Shown here: positions 29,218 to 37,343 of the stretch, piece by piece | Position numbering within the stretch: the first letter of the stretch is position 1 | Layout of the letters: the number at the start of each line of letters is the position of its first letter | Assembly: GCA_964494505.1 (NCBI GenBank) | Contig: CAZBRO010000018.1 | Location: forward strand, 1 to 64,000 | From: CAIYRG01 sp964494505 | GTDB lineage: Bacteria > Pseudomonadota > Alphaproteobacteria > Micropepsales > Micropepsaceae | Reading direction: 5' to 3' | DNA: 64,000 nt | Position numbers and translations under genes: made by a program | The notes under the pieces: generated by a model | What the model saw: only the letters and a program-made list of their open reading frames with translations | What the model was told of the DNA's origin: nothing | Databases searched by the model: none

Positions 29218-30642
29218 GTGCCCGATTCGCTGATGCGGGATGCAAAGAAATTGCATCTGGCCGGAAGGCTTTTGGACGCGGCGCGCATGTATCAGTTGAT
29301 TCTGCGGAACGAGCCGGGGCACTTCGAGGCTCTGTATGGACTGGGTATGGCCCATGCCCAGACCGGCCGGCTCAACGAGGGGGAGCGAACAATTGGCGAA
29401 GCGCTGGCGCTCAATCCCCGCTTCGCGGAAGGCTGGCGCGCGCGCGGGCTTATGCTCATGCATCTCGGCCGGCGGGAGGAGGCGCTGGAATGTCTGAATT
29501 CGGCGCTCACGCTCAAACCGGACTTCAACGAGGCGCAGTCGGCCCGCGCCGCGGTGCTGGCGGAATTAAACGAGCACGAACGTCAGCTCGCAGCCATCGA
29601 TGCGGGGCTCGCGCACAACCCCGATGATGCATCGCTCTGGAACGGCCGGGGCAGCCTTCTGGCCGGCATGGGGCGGCCGGATGATGCATTGGCCGGTTTC
29701 GACCGGGCCTTGTCGATTCGGCCGGACTTTGCCGAGGCTCTCTGCAATCGGGCCACGCTGCTGCTGGAGACCGGCCAACTGGACGCTGCACTGGCTGGTT
29801 TCGACGCGGTTCTTGCCATCGAGCCAGGCCTCGCCATCGGCTGGAACAATCGCGGAAATGTGCTCCTGAAAATGAAACGCTTCGAAGAGGCGATAGCGAG
29901 CTACGACCGGGCGCTTGCAATTCAGTCCAAGTTCGCCGAGGCCGCGGAGAACCGGGACTTTGCGCTATTCGCGCTCGGCCGCAATGTGCGCAGCCCGGCC
30001 AAATATATGCGGGGGCTGTTCGATGAATTCTCCTCGCATTACGACCAGACGATGCTCGCGAACCTCTGCTATCGCGGCCATCTGCATGTCCGCGCGATGG
30101 CGGAACGGGTGCTGCCGCGTCTCGCGCGCCCCTGGCGAATCCTCGATCTTGGCTGCGGCACCGGACTGTCCGGTAGCGCTTTTGTGGATTTGGCGGCGGG
30201 CGGCCGGCTCGACGGCATCGATATTTCCCCGCGCATGATCCAAGCGGCGCGCATGCGCGGCATCTATGACGATCTCATCCTGGGCGATCTCGAAACCGTG
30301 CTGGCCGCGGCCGGACTTTCTTACAATCTCATCGTGTCGGCCGACACGATGACGTATTTCGGCGACCTGAACCCGGCATTTTCCGGCGTGGCCAAGCGTC
30401 TGGAGCCGGGTGGCTTCTATGTCTTTGCCAGCGAAGCAAAGCTGGGCGACGGCTGGGAACAGACCAAAGTCCACCGCTTCCGCCACAGCGAAGCCTGTCT
30501 TCGCGCCGAAGCTGCGCGCAGGCCTCGAATTCCTGGACATCATGGAATGCACGCTGCGCCGCGAGGAATACCAGCCGGTCCTGGGCTTCGCGGTGGCGCT
30601 CAGCAAGCCTGCGGAACAATGAGAAGGAAAACGCCGACATGA
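29218..30642 (+). CDS. TPR-repeat class I SAM-dependent methyltransferase, apparent frameshift near the C-terminus
   Basis: Start taken as GTG 29218 (AGGG 6 bases upstream); ATG 29233 is possible. About eight tetratricopeptide repeats (for example ALYGLGMAHAQTGRLNEGE) cover residues 5-265, then a Rossmann methyltransferase with motif I ILDLGCGTGLSG. After EACLRAEAA near 30510 the frame becomes atypical, while the +1-shifted frame reads AGLEFLDIMECTLRREEYQP and then VLGFAVALSKPAEQ, ending at 30622, the normal end of this family. One missing base around 30505-30515 explains it: either a real mutation or a read error. Substrate unknown. Fourth gene of the ModE-box operon. Confidence 0.8.
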   Translation: MPDSLMRDAKKLHLAGRLLDAARMYQLILRNEPGHFEALYGLGMAHAQTGRLNEGERTIGEALALNPRFAEGWRARGLMLMHLGRREEALECLNSALTLKPDFNEAQSARAAVLAELNEHERQLAAIDAGLAHNPDDASLWNGRGSLLAGMGRPDDALAGFDRALSIRPDFAEALCNRATLLLETGQLDAALAGFDAVLAIEPGLAIGWNNRGNVLLKMKRFEEAIASYDRALAIQSKFAEAAENRDFALFALGRNVRSPAKYMRGLFDEFSSHYDQTMLANLCYRGHLHVRAMAERVLPRLARPWRILDLGCGTGLSGSAFVDLAAGGRLDGIDISPRMIQAARMRGIYDDLILGDLETVLAAAGLSYNLIVSADTMTYFGDLNPAFSGVAKRLEPGGFYVFASEAKLGDGWEQTKVHRFRHSEACLRAEAARRPRIPGHHGMHAAPRGIPAGPGLRGGAQQACGTMRRKTPT

Positions 30643-31187
30643 GATCGACAAGGATTCTGCTGAGCCTCATCGGGGCAATATTCGCGTTGACTGCCGCGAC
30701 GGCCACGGCTCAAAACGGCAGCGGCGCGACGCCCCCTGCGTGCTCGGATGCGAATTCCGGACTGCCGCCGGCATTGTCGGGCTGGGCGAAAGCGCCTGTG
30801 CCCATGTCAACCGCCCATACCGTCGCCGAAGCCGCACGCAGCCCGTTCCCGTTCGGCGAACGGGTCGCGTTGAAATTGGCGCAAACCGACTCCGTCGCAT
30901 TCGCGCACCAGCCCGGAGAGCAGATGCCCAAGCAATATATCTACTCCGGAATGATATCGGTTCGCGTGCCGAAAGGTGGCGACTACACGGTGATGATCAG
31001 CGAAGCCAATTGGGTCGACGTCGTGCAAGGCGGCCAATTGATTGCGGCAAAGCAAATGGGCCCCCGCATCGCATGCGCGAAATACGGAAAGAAACTGGAA
31101 TTCCCGCTGACATCGGGCGATGCCATCGTGCAGTTCTTCGGCGCGCCTTATGAAACGGTGGATGTGCTGGTGGCTCCCGCCCCGTAG
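30639..31187 (+). CDS. Small secreted protein of the metal-uptake operon, 182 residues
   Basis: Signal peptide (LLSLIGAIFALTAATATAQ) then a beta-rich domain with YSGMISVRVPKGGDYTVMIS, NWVDVVQGGQLIAAKQMG, a lone RIACAKYGKK cysteine and a final VQFFGAPYETVDVLVAP. This layout (strand, WxDVVxGG, P-x-C-x-x-x-x-K, strand with G-x-P...V-x-V) matches short periplasmic proteins often found beside TonB receptors in sphingomonads, of no proven function. It is the last gene of the operon; its ATG overlaps the long version of the previous frame (ATGA). Confidence 0.7.
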   Translation: MRSTRILLSLIGAIFALTAATATAQNGSGATPPACSDANSGLPPALSGWAKAPVPMSTAHTVAEAARSPFPFGERVALKLAQTDSVAFAHQPGEQMPKQYIYSGMISVRVPKGGDYTVMISEANWVDVVQGGQLIAAKQMGPRIACAKYGKKLEFPLTSGDAIVQFFGAPYETVDVLVAPAP

Positions 31188-31292
31188 CGGAGGGAATAGA
31201 GCCGGTCCGGGGCTGTGTTACTCCGCTGCGCGGTTTGGAGCGCGTTTCGGCACTGGGCAATTTGCGCCGGTGTCAATAAGCAGCACGGCGCC

Positions 31293-33494
31293 TCAATAGT
31301 TGAAATTCAGCGAAAGCAACGCCGTGCGTCCCGGTCCCGGCACCACGTGGAAGAAATGCAACTGGTCATAGTAGTACTTGTCGAAGATATTGGTGACATT
31401 GAGTTGCAAGGACAGTTTTTCGCTCAGCGTGTATTTTCCCATCGCGTCGAAGGTCCAATAGCTGGGGACCGTCTTGATGGGCGGCACGTTCTGTGTGTAC
31501 TGCGACGAAACATAGCGCCCGCCGCCGCCGATCTCGAAGCCCCCGCCCAGGGCGTAAGTCGTCCAAACCGTGAGAGAATTCTTCGGCGTATTCATCAAGG
31601 GCGAGCCAACCGGCGCCGCCCCTGCGGCAGATTTGATGACATGGCTGTCGAGGTAGGAATAGCCCGCCTGTATCTGCCAGTTCTCCGTTATCCGCCCGAT
31701 TGCCCCCAGTTCGAACCCGTCGACGCGAAAGTCACCTGCGAGAACATTGAGAACGGAATTCGTCGGATCGGGCACGCGCGCATTGTCTTTTTCGGCGCGG
31801 AAAACCGCGCCCGTCAGGGCCAGCCGGTTGTCGAACAAATCCCATTTGGTCCCTGCTTCGATGTTCTTGTTCTTTTCGGGACTGAGATCGGCATTGCTGA
31901 TATTGAAGGACCGGGAGCTGGTGACGAAGGAGAGCTCTTCTCCCGACGGATTGAACGAAGTGCCATAAGAGAAATACACGCTTCCATTCGTCTCCGGTTT
32001 GTAAACCAGTGCTCCGCGATAGCTGAACATCCGGTCGATGCGCGGAATATCGTCTGTGCGGGTAACCAATCCCGGCGTCGTGGTGGAAAAATTCTGGGCC
32101 TTGTAGACCAGGCCGAAATAATCCCAACGAACGCCGCCGGAAAGCTCCCATTGCGGGCCAAGTTTCAGGGTGTCGAGCGCATAAGCGGCAAAACTGTCTG
32201 CTCCGGTGTCGGTCTTGAAGCGGGGAAACGTGCTCGTGGCGGTGAACGGGACATTCGGATTGGGCGCCAGCAGAGGAACGGCCGGAACCCCTGAGCTATT
32301 GTCGAATTCGGGCTTGGCGGTTTCGCGGCCGCCTTCGATACCTGCGACCAGCGTATGCTGCACGACCCCGGTGTCGAAATGGATCGTCGCATCGGCCTGA
32401 TCCCATAGCATCGTCTGCAAGCCGGTGCCGGAATTGACGTTGCGGGTGACATTGACGGAGGACAGCGGCGTCGTGAGCGGAATTGTCGTGGAGATCAGCG
32501 GCTCGGTGAAGCGGAAATTCTGCGTGTAATAGGCGTAGCGCAGCTGATTGCGAAAGGTGAGTCCCTCCATGACGTCATGTTCGACTTTCGCCGTCACAAT
32601 GTCCGTGCCGGTTTTCATATAATCGCTGGTGAAACCGTAGAAGTTCTGGCGCGGAACGTCTGCTGGCACTGTGCCGAAATAGGGGAGTCCGTAATCGGGA
32701 ACATCATCCGCCGTCTGATGGAAATAGGAGAATATCAGCCGGGTCGGCGTGCCCAATCCGAGCGCCAGGCTCGGTGCGAACCCGTAGCGGCTCTGTTCCG
32801 CGACATTGCGCCCCGCAACTTTGGAATCGTGCCCCATCGCAGTTATGCGCAATGCCGCCCCTGGACCGAGATCGGGCATGGGCTCGTTGATGTCCACCGT
32901 TGCACGGCGTGTGAGGTCGGTTCCCAATGTGAGCGTTCCGGATATGAAGCCGTCAAGACCGGGAAGTTTGCTCACCTGGTTGATCACGCCCCCCGTCGAG
33001 CCGCGGCCGAACAGAATGGAAGCGGGACCCTCTAAAACCTGAATTTCCTCCATGTTGAAGGGGTCGCGGTAATAATCCCCGATGTCGCGCTGGCCATCGA
33101 TGAACATGTCGGTGCGGGCAACAAAGCCCCGAATCGTCGGGGAGTTGCCGAGGGATTTGAATTCACCGGCCCCGATGGTGATGCTTGGAACGCTGCGAAA
33201 CGCGTCGTTGAGGTTCGTGACCGCGCGATCCTTGAGCAATTGCTCCGAAATCGTGTCGATCGATTGCGGCGTATCGACGAGCGGTTCGGTGAGTTTGGGC
33301 AAACTCGGCGCCTGTACGTCGTAATCCATCGGACGCTGCCCCTCGATCAGGACACGTTCGGTTTGTTGCTGGCTGTTATTGGCTGCAGTGGTTTGCGCTT
33401 GCGCCGGGAGCGTGCACAGCAACCCCAAACCGGAACTGGCCAAAAGACTCATGCGGAAAGACGCGCCGGCCCGGCGACAAAACGATTCATGCAT
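31293..33494 (-). CDS. TonB-dependent siderophore-type receptor, 733 residues
   Basis: ATG 33494 chosen because GGGGAG precedes it by 8 bases and a signal peptide follows (SLLASSGLGLLCTLPAQAQ); the frame is open upstream but without a ribosome site. Plug domain: PLVDTPQSIDTISEQLLKDR, LNDAFRSVPSITIGAGE, TDMFIDGQRDIGDYYRDPFN, IQVLEGPASILFGRGSTGG, the signature of FhuE/Fiu-type siderophore receptors. The barrel ends with NIFDKYYYDQL and the terminal aromatic FNY. It converges on the uptake operon and has its own ModE-like operator upstream (33582-33605), so it may import molybdate-siderophore complexes rather than, or besides, iron. Confidence 0.93.
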   Translation of the reverse strand: MHESFCRRAGASFRMSLLASSGLGLLCTLPAQAQTTAANNSQQQTERVLIEGQRPMDYDVQAPSLPKLTEPLVDTPQSIDTISEQLLKDRAVTNLNDAFRSVPSITIGAGEFKSLGNSPTIRGFVARTDMFIDGQRDIGDYYRDPFNMEEIQVLEGPASILFGRGSTGGVINQVSKLPGLDGFISGTLTLGTDLTRRATVDINEPMPDLGPGAALRITAMGHDSKVAGRNVAEQSRYGFAPSLALGLGTPTRLIFSYFHQTADDVPDYGLPYFGTVPADVPRQNFYGFTSDYMKTGTDIVTAKVEHDVMEGLTFRNQLRYAYYTQNFRFTEPLISTTIPLTTPLSSVNVTRNVNSGTGLQTMLWDQADATIHFDTGVVQHTLVAGIEGGRETAKPEFDNSSGVPAVPLLAPNPNVPFTATSTFPRFKTDTGADSFAAYALDTLKLGPQWELSGGVRWDYFGLVYKAQNFSTTTPGLVTRTDDIPRIDRMFSYRGALVYKPETNGSVYFSYGTSFNPSGEELSFVTSSRSFNISNADLSPEKNKNIEAGTKWDLFDNRLALTGAVFRAEKDNARVPDPTNSVLNVLAGDFRVDGFELGAIGRITENWQIQAGYSYLDSHVIKSAAGAAPVGSPLMNTPKNSLTVWTTYALGGGFEIGGGGRYVSSQYTQNVPPIKTVPSYWTFDAMGKYTLSEKLSLQLNVTNIFDKYYYDQLHFFHVVPGPGRTALLSLNFNY

Positions 33495-33581
33495 CCCAAC
33501 GACTCCCCAATCGACCGTTCGCCGGCCCTGTCGCGCCCTTTTGCGGCAGGATCGCCCAGCGTATTTGTGGCTCATTACGGT

Positions 33582-33605
33582 CGTTATATCTTTATGAACA
33601 TCACG
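33582..33605 (-). promoter_or_regulatory. ModE-like operator (box C) upstream of the siderophore-type receptor
   Basis: Plus strand reads CGTTATAT-CTTTATGA-ACATCACG, differing from the E. coli modA operator arms (CGTTATAT, ACATAACG, same 8-base spacing, from memory) at one position. On the minus strand a TGAATT -10-like hexamer lies a few bases before it, as at the other two boxes. The receptor start is 88 bases further on. Confidence 0.72.
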
Positions 33606-33973
33606 AGGAATTCAATCTATTTGCTTGGAGTATCTGTGAACGAAGCAGAGACAAAAGCGCGCAGCGGGACGCGCCAGGACCTGCGCGAACGCGGGCCGCT
33701 CGAAAAGAAGCGAGAATCGTTCGCTGGAGTTCTCGGGCGTGCGTCCGCAACGCGAGCGCGACGCGGATTACATAGGGGGGCTTCCGCCACGACCGATCGC
33801 TTGATGCCCAAGGATCTCAAGCGCTGGTGCAAAGAAGAGGCCCTTAGGAAAGTGCGGAGATGCTCGCTCGAGCGGCGCCAGAGAATCACGAACGGCGCCA
33901 ATAGGTGGCGGAGGGAGAAGGCCTGGCATCCAACCTTCTCTGGATGAATTTTCGCAGCTCTGAGTCTGACCCG
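33606..33973. other. Gap at the left edge of the accessory island
   Basis: About 370 bases. A GTG at 33636 with GGAG upstream opens a 103-codon plus-strand frame, but its product is extremely Arg-rich (RRGLHRGASATTDRL-like) with no recognisable feature, so I do not call it. The minus strand holds the receptor's promoter near box C. Nothing else is evident. Confidence 0.35.
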
Positions 33974-34345
33974 CTAAGTTGGTTTGAAAATCCCGCGATC
34001 GAGATTGACAAGGGACATGCCTGCATCGCCTGATTGAGGATATTCGTGCGAGTTTGCGAGCTTCTGCAAAGCGAGCCGCGCTTCCAAAGGTGCCACCGCC
34101 AAAGTAGCCTTGGCAGCATTCAGGCGCACTTGCGCGTTTGCATGAGTATAAAGGGAAAGCAACGCTCGTCTCTGGTCGCCAGGGCGGACCTTCAGTTCCT
34201 CGGTAATGGCGACTTTTTCATCGTAGAGTCTGTTGAATTTACTTATTTCATCATGGAGCAGGGCCTCATCTTGAGCCAATCCGATTTCTTTGAATCGGTC
34301 CACCAATTCGTTCACCGTCGACGCCCGGAGATGTTCTGGTCTCAT
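33974..34345 (-). CDS. DUF2019-family immunity-type protein, 123 residues
   Basis: Helical repeat-like protein whose TVNELVDRFKEIGLAQDEAL, KFNRLYDEKVAITEELK, RRALLSLYTHANAQVRLNAA and C-terminal GDAGMSLVNLDRGIFKP are diagnostic of DUF2019, a family that typically sits next to polymorphic-toxin nucleases and is taken to be the immunity protein. Its ATG overlaps the stop of the toxin gene (ATGA at 34342-34345), so the pair is translated in step, toxin first. Expected role: bind and block the neighbouring nuclease in the cytoplasm. Confidence 0.85.
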   Translation of the reverse strand: MRPEHLRASTVNELVDRFKEIGLAQDEALLHDEISKFNRLYDEKVAITEELKVRPGDQRRALLSLYTHANAQVRLNAAKATLAVAPLEARLALQKLANSHEYPQSGDAGMSLVNLDRGIFKPT

Positions 34346-35157
34346 GGCTTAAGCACTCCAAACTTGCGTAACGCTTCTTGTCCGACCCGAACGCGCTCAC
34401 TCCAGTCCTTGCCCCTGATATACTCTCGTGGTGAGAGCCCACCGAAGGCATCGTTTCGAGTCATATACCATCCCGTGATCTCCCAATGTTTTAGGACTGG
34501 GATGCGAACGACGTTGTCTCGCCCCTCGATCAAAGACCTGGGAAAGCCATCATCCTCGGCTGCAGCCTGTTCGACAATGTGATGGTCCTCGTATCCGGGC
34601 GCCGAGGTCTTTGGTGAGACCGCCTGCTGCAGGTCGTACAACGACTTCGGCTCGTCGAGGTAGGCCTGGATATAGGGATAGCTGTCATGAATCCAGGTAG
34701 CGGCATCTATGATATCGAGATAGAGGCCGACTTCCGGTATTGCATGTCTCGCGGCCGCTTTGAGGAGCCATTTTGCCGTTCGCTTGATGACAGCGTTGCG
34801 CAACTTGGTGCTCGGCGGCGGTTCCTTGGGAACGTGCGGCGGCTCTTCGAGCGGCGGGCCGCCATTGTCGCCAATACCGCGAGGCCGGACCTCGATACGA
34901 GGCTTCGGCACCCTGGGCACGATGGACCCAGGCCTCGCCGATCCGCCTGCGCTCCCGGAATCTATCCATCGCCCGCCATCGGGACTGCCCGCCGGCACGC
35001 GCGGCTGGTTGGGGTTGAAGTTCGCCTTCCGCAGCAGAAGTTCCAACCGAGTGCAAGCGAGTTCAAGCTGTAAGTAGGTAAGCTCCGACCGTATCTTGAG
35101 GAGCTTTTCCATCGGCAGTGGTGGCGCCGGTGTGTCGTAGAATACGAAATGGGCCAC
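34342..35157 (-). CDS. Polymorphic-toxin-like protein with HNH/AHH-type nuclease end, 271 residues
   Basis: GTG 35157 is preferred (AGGAGG 4 bases upstream) over longer versions. The N-terminal part has a leucine-rich helix and the sequence NPNQPRVPAGSPDGGRW, a motif common in rhizobial toxin-like proteins ahead of variable C-termini. A proline-rich linker (EEPPHVPKEPPPS) follows. The C-terminal 90 residues contain GYEDHHIVEQ, RDNVVRIPVLKHWEITGWY and LSPREYIRGKDW; the paired histidines after an acidic residue resemble the metal-binding HH centre of AHH/HNH nucleases. Its DUF2019 partner overlaps downstream. No secretion signal or delivery apparatus is seen nearby, so the target is unclear. 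Confidence 0.75.
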   Translation of the reverse strand: MAHFVFYDTPAPPLPMEKLLKIRSELTYLQLELACTRLELLLRKANFNPNQPRVPAGSPDGGRWIDSGSAGGSARPGSIVPRVPKPRIEVRPRGIGDNGGPPLEEPPHVPKEPPPSTKLRNAVIKRTAKWLLKAAARHAIPEVGLYLDIIDAATWIHDSYPYIQAYLDEPKSLYDLQQAVSPKTSAPGYEDHHIVEQAAAEDDGFPRSLIEGRDNVVRIPVLKHWEITGWYMTRNDAFGGLSPREYIRGKDWSERVRVGQEALRKFGVLKP

Positions 35158-35310
35158 GAGTCCTCCTCGGCCAACGGAACGCCCGCGCGCGCCAAGGCGC
35201 GGGCGCATCCTGTCGGCTGGCCAGTGTTGAGATCAGTTTTCGGGGAATTTAGGCGATATGGTCGCGCGAGCGCCGCGCTTCAAGGCATTGGTAATGGCCG
35301 GTTATGAGGG

Positions 35311-36076
35311 TTAGTGGCCGAATTTGCCAAAAGCAGGTTTCTTTTTGCAGGCGAGGCAATTGCACTGCGCGCCTTGCGGAATGACATGCACCAAGCCGTG
35401 GATAACTCCCCCCTCCGCGTCAAATTTTGGCCCGAGGATGTCGATGTAGGTGGAATCACCCTTTTCGTAATAGCGGCGCAATGCATAAGCAACCATATCG
35501 GCGAACTGGATCATTCTCGTAGCGCGCGAATCCACAAACAGCGGCACGTCTGAGAGATTGCGGGTAAGACCCCAACGGTGCCCGTCGCGGCGAAAGTTGA
35601 CGGCTAGAGTTTGTATGGAAGTCTCATACGACGATTCGTCGAGAACGATCAGTCCGCGTTGCGTGTCGCCAGCTTTGTGTAATCGCCCGAGCATCCGGTC
35701 AAAACGATTCGAAATTTGCTCAAATGCATATTCCATGGGATCGTTAGGCGATAAGACGGCTTTATGAATTGCAGCCCCAAACAGTCGGACATGTTTGGAG
35801 CTCCCTAAAAGTTGGAGCGCTTCTTTGTAAGCCTCTTTGCGCCGATCCTGCTTTACGCCACGCCACGCCACGCCAATGCTTGCGACCTGAGAAAATATCG
35901 CCGCCTCGGAATTCAATGCTGTCCGGGTCTTGAGGCCAAACATCCTTGGCGATCTTATCCAGTGCCCTTGACAGCCAATGCGGCATTCGCTCAAAAACGC
36001 TTAGACCAGCCAAAATAATGTGCTTATCCGCCGCGTTCTTCACGGAGCCGGAGTCATCAAGGTAGAGTAAATGCAT
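35311..36076 (-). pseudogene. DUF3800 protein, frame broken at a 5-bp tandem repeat
   Basis: The first frame (ATG 36076) reads MHLLYLDDSGSVKNAADKHI and on to DIFSGRKHWRGVAW, the metal-binding N-terminus of DUF3800 proteins (Y-x-D-D-S-G). At 35857-35875 the minus strand has three CGTGG units in a row; with one unit the reading would be HWRGVKQDRRKEAY without a break. The extra ten bases push the rest into another frame, which continues KEALQLLGSSKHVRLFGAAI through FVDSRATRMIQFADMVAYAL (the conserved D-S and QFADxVAYA motifs) to 35311. DUF3800 proteins are predicted RNase-H-like enzymes of mobile DNA. The gene may be dead or switchable by repeat slippage. Confidence 0.8.
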
Positions 36077-36278
36077 TGGCTAGGAGGGAGTAAAGGCGGC
36101 CGGGTGAGGCACTTGGCCCCAACGACCTGCTACGGCAGGTCTCCCAACCGCTCGCCACCTATAACGCCTGAAAAGCCATAAGACAACATTGATGCAGGTC
36201 AAATTTCCGAAATGGTAAACAGCATGGCCCCCGCATTTCTCCACGGCACGAAGCATTTATAGCTTACTCCTCAATATG

Positions 36279-37070
36279 TTACGGGTTCACGTCTAGTTCG
36301 ATCCTTAATTCGACCGGATCGCCGTCGCCGTCATAGATTTGCGACACGTTCATAGCGAATGTGCGGAACCAGCGAACGCGATTTGGTCCGGGCCAGTCAT
36401 TACCGGCAGGCGGTATCTTCTTAAGCAGTGCGACCAACAGGGGATCGAGCCCGAAGTCCGGACCGTCTCCGTCGCCTCCACCCCTCTTTGTCTCTGGCTT
36501 TGGTTCCGGGGTTGGCCCAAAACCAGGCATCACGAGCCGATCCCTGCCCGCCTCATAGAACCCCGCCTGATCGGCAGACCGCTCTAGGACGCGACGGGCA
36601 GTCTCTTTCAGGGTTCCGGCAACCCCCAACGAAACAAGTTCTGTTTCCAAGGCCCCAGTCGGTGGGACAACGCCTCCTTTGAATTTGTCATACAGTGCTC
36701 GATATAGGGGCACAGCAAGGAACGCCTTGGCGCGACCCTCCCTTTCCCGCTTTGCATCGACTACCAGCCGCCCCAACTCGGTAAGTTGGATGGCGTCTAA
36801 ATTCTCGGCATTCACCAGACCAAAGAGCCGGGCAGCGCTTAGGCGATTGCGAAAAGCGCTGCTCGTCGGGCTCTGGTTCATCCAAGGGGCGAGCTGATCC
36901 ATCGTGCAGGTGCCGGTGCCTTGGTGATCATGAATTGCCTTTGCCACGCCGATGGCTTCGCTCAAGTCCATGTACGGAAAGGCAATCGAGGATCGCTGAC
37001 GCTTTGCTGAACCGGTGGGTTCCCCGACGTTTAAGGTCTCCACCGTTGCTAAATTGTTCTCATCGCTCAT
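36279..37070 (-). CDS. Hypothetical protein with winged-helix-like N-terminus, 263 residues
   Basis: ATG 37070 has AAGGAG 7 bases upstream; the longer open frame lacks such a site. Residues 30-110 (IAFPYMDLSEAIGVAKAIHD, CTMDQLAPWMNQSPTSSAF, AARLFGLVNAENLDAIQLTE, LGRLVVDAKRE) have the spacing of a winged-helix DNA-binding or DUF5343-like unit. A Gly/Asp-rich linker (KRGGGDGDGPDFGLD) leads to a short C-terminal domain ending ELRIELDVNP. Two identical 16-bp operator-like repeats precede it. Family name and role unknown; a regulator within the island is a guess. Confidence 0.6.
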   Translation of the reverse strand: MSDENNLATVETLNVGEPTGSAKRQRSSIAFPYMDLSEAIGVAKAIHDHQGTGTCTMDQLAPWMNQSPTSSAFRNRLSAARLFGLVNAENLDAIQLTELGRLVVDAKREREGRAKAFLAVPLYRALYDKFKGGVVPPTGALETELVSLGVAGTLKETARRVLERSADQAGFYEAGRDRLVMPGFGPTPEPKPETKRGGGDGDGPDFGLDPLLVALLKKIPPAGNDWPGPNRVRWFRTFAMNVSQIYDGDGDPVELRIELDVNP

Positions 37071-37142
37071 AACTGCGCTCCTTCTTCGAATGTGGATAGT
37101 CGGAAGGATAAATATACCACTCATACGAACGCCGCAAGCAAG

Positions 37143-37198
37143 AATATGGGTATTATCCGCTTTAATGCTTGCGGCGCGCGAAAATATGGGTATTATCC
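37143..37198. repeat. Two identical 16-bp repeats 40 bp apart
   Basis: AATATGGGTATTATCC occurs at 37143-37158 and 37183-37198, and an inverted, partial copy (GGATAAATATACC) lies near 37107-37119. They sit between the divergent starts of the 263-residue gene and a 19-codon plus-strand frame. Regular spacing (about four helical turns) fits binding sites for a dimeric or multimeric regulator, perhaps acting on the neighbouring gene. Confidence 0.55.
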
Positions 37199-37222
37199 AA
37201 ATTACAAAGTGAGAGGCGATAT

Positions 37223-37282
37223 ATGAGCAAAAGAGTGGCAAGCCCCGGTGAGAGCGACCGGCACCGGGGCGAGGACAAATAG
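37223..37282 (+). CDS. Possible 19-residue peptide
   Basis: ATG 37223 with GAGAGG 6 bases upstream opens MSKRVASPGESDRHRGEDK, a charged, unstructured-looking peptide. It lies immediately downstream of the paired operator repeats and ends just before a strong hairpin. It may be the leader of the RNA running into the tRNA-like element. Weakly supported. Confidence 0.25.
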   Translation: MSKRVASPGESDRHRGEDK

Positions 37283-37285
37283 GAA

Positions 37286-37327
37286 GGGCCGCTACCCAGC
37301 TCCCGTGACAAGGAAAGGTAGCGGCCC
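37286..37327 (+). terminator. Strong 11-bp hairpin
   Basis: GGGCCGCTACC (37286-37296) and its exact complement GGTAGCGGCCC (37317-37327) flank a 20-base loop. No U-run follows, so it is either a weak terminator or a structured part of an RNA that includes the tRNA-like fold 17 bases downstream. Confidence 0.45.
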
Positions 37328-37343
37328 CTAATCGGCTCTCTGA

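Noticed and set aside
33240..33947. Plus-strand frame of 235 codons across the receptor start
   Set aside because: Its first half is antisense to the receptor; the rest is Arg-rich and unrelated to any known protein.
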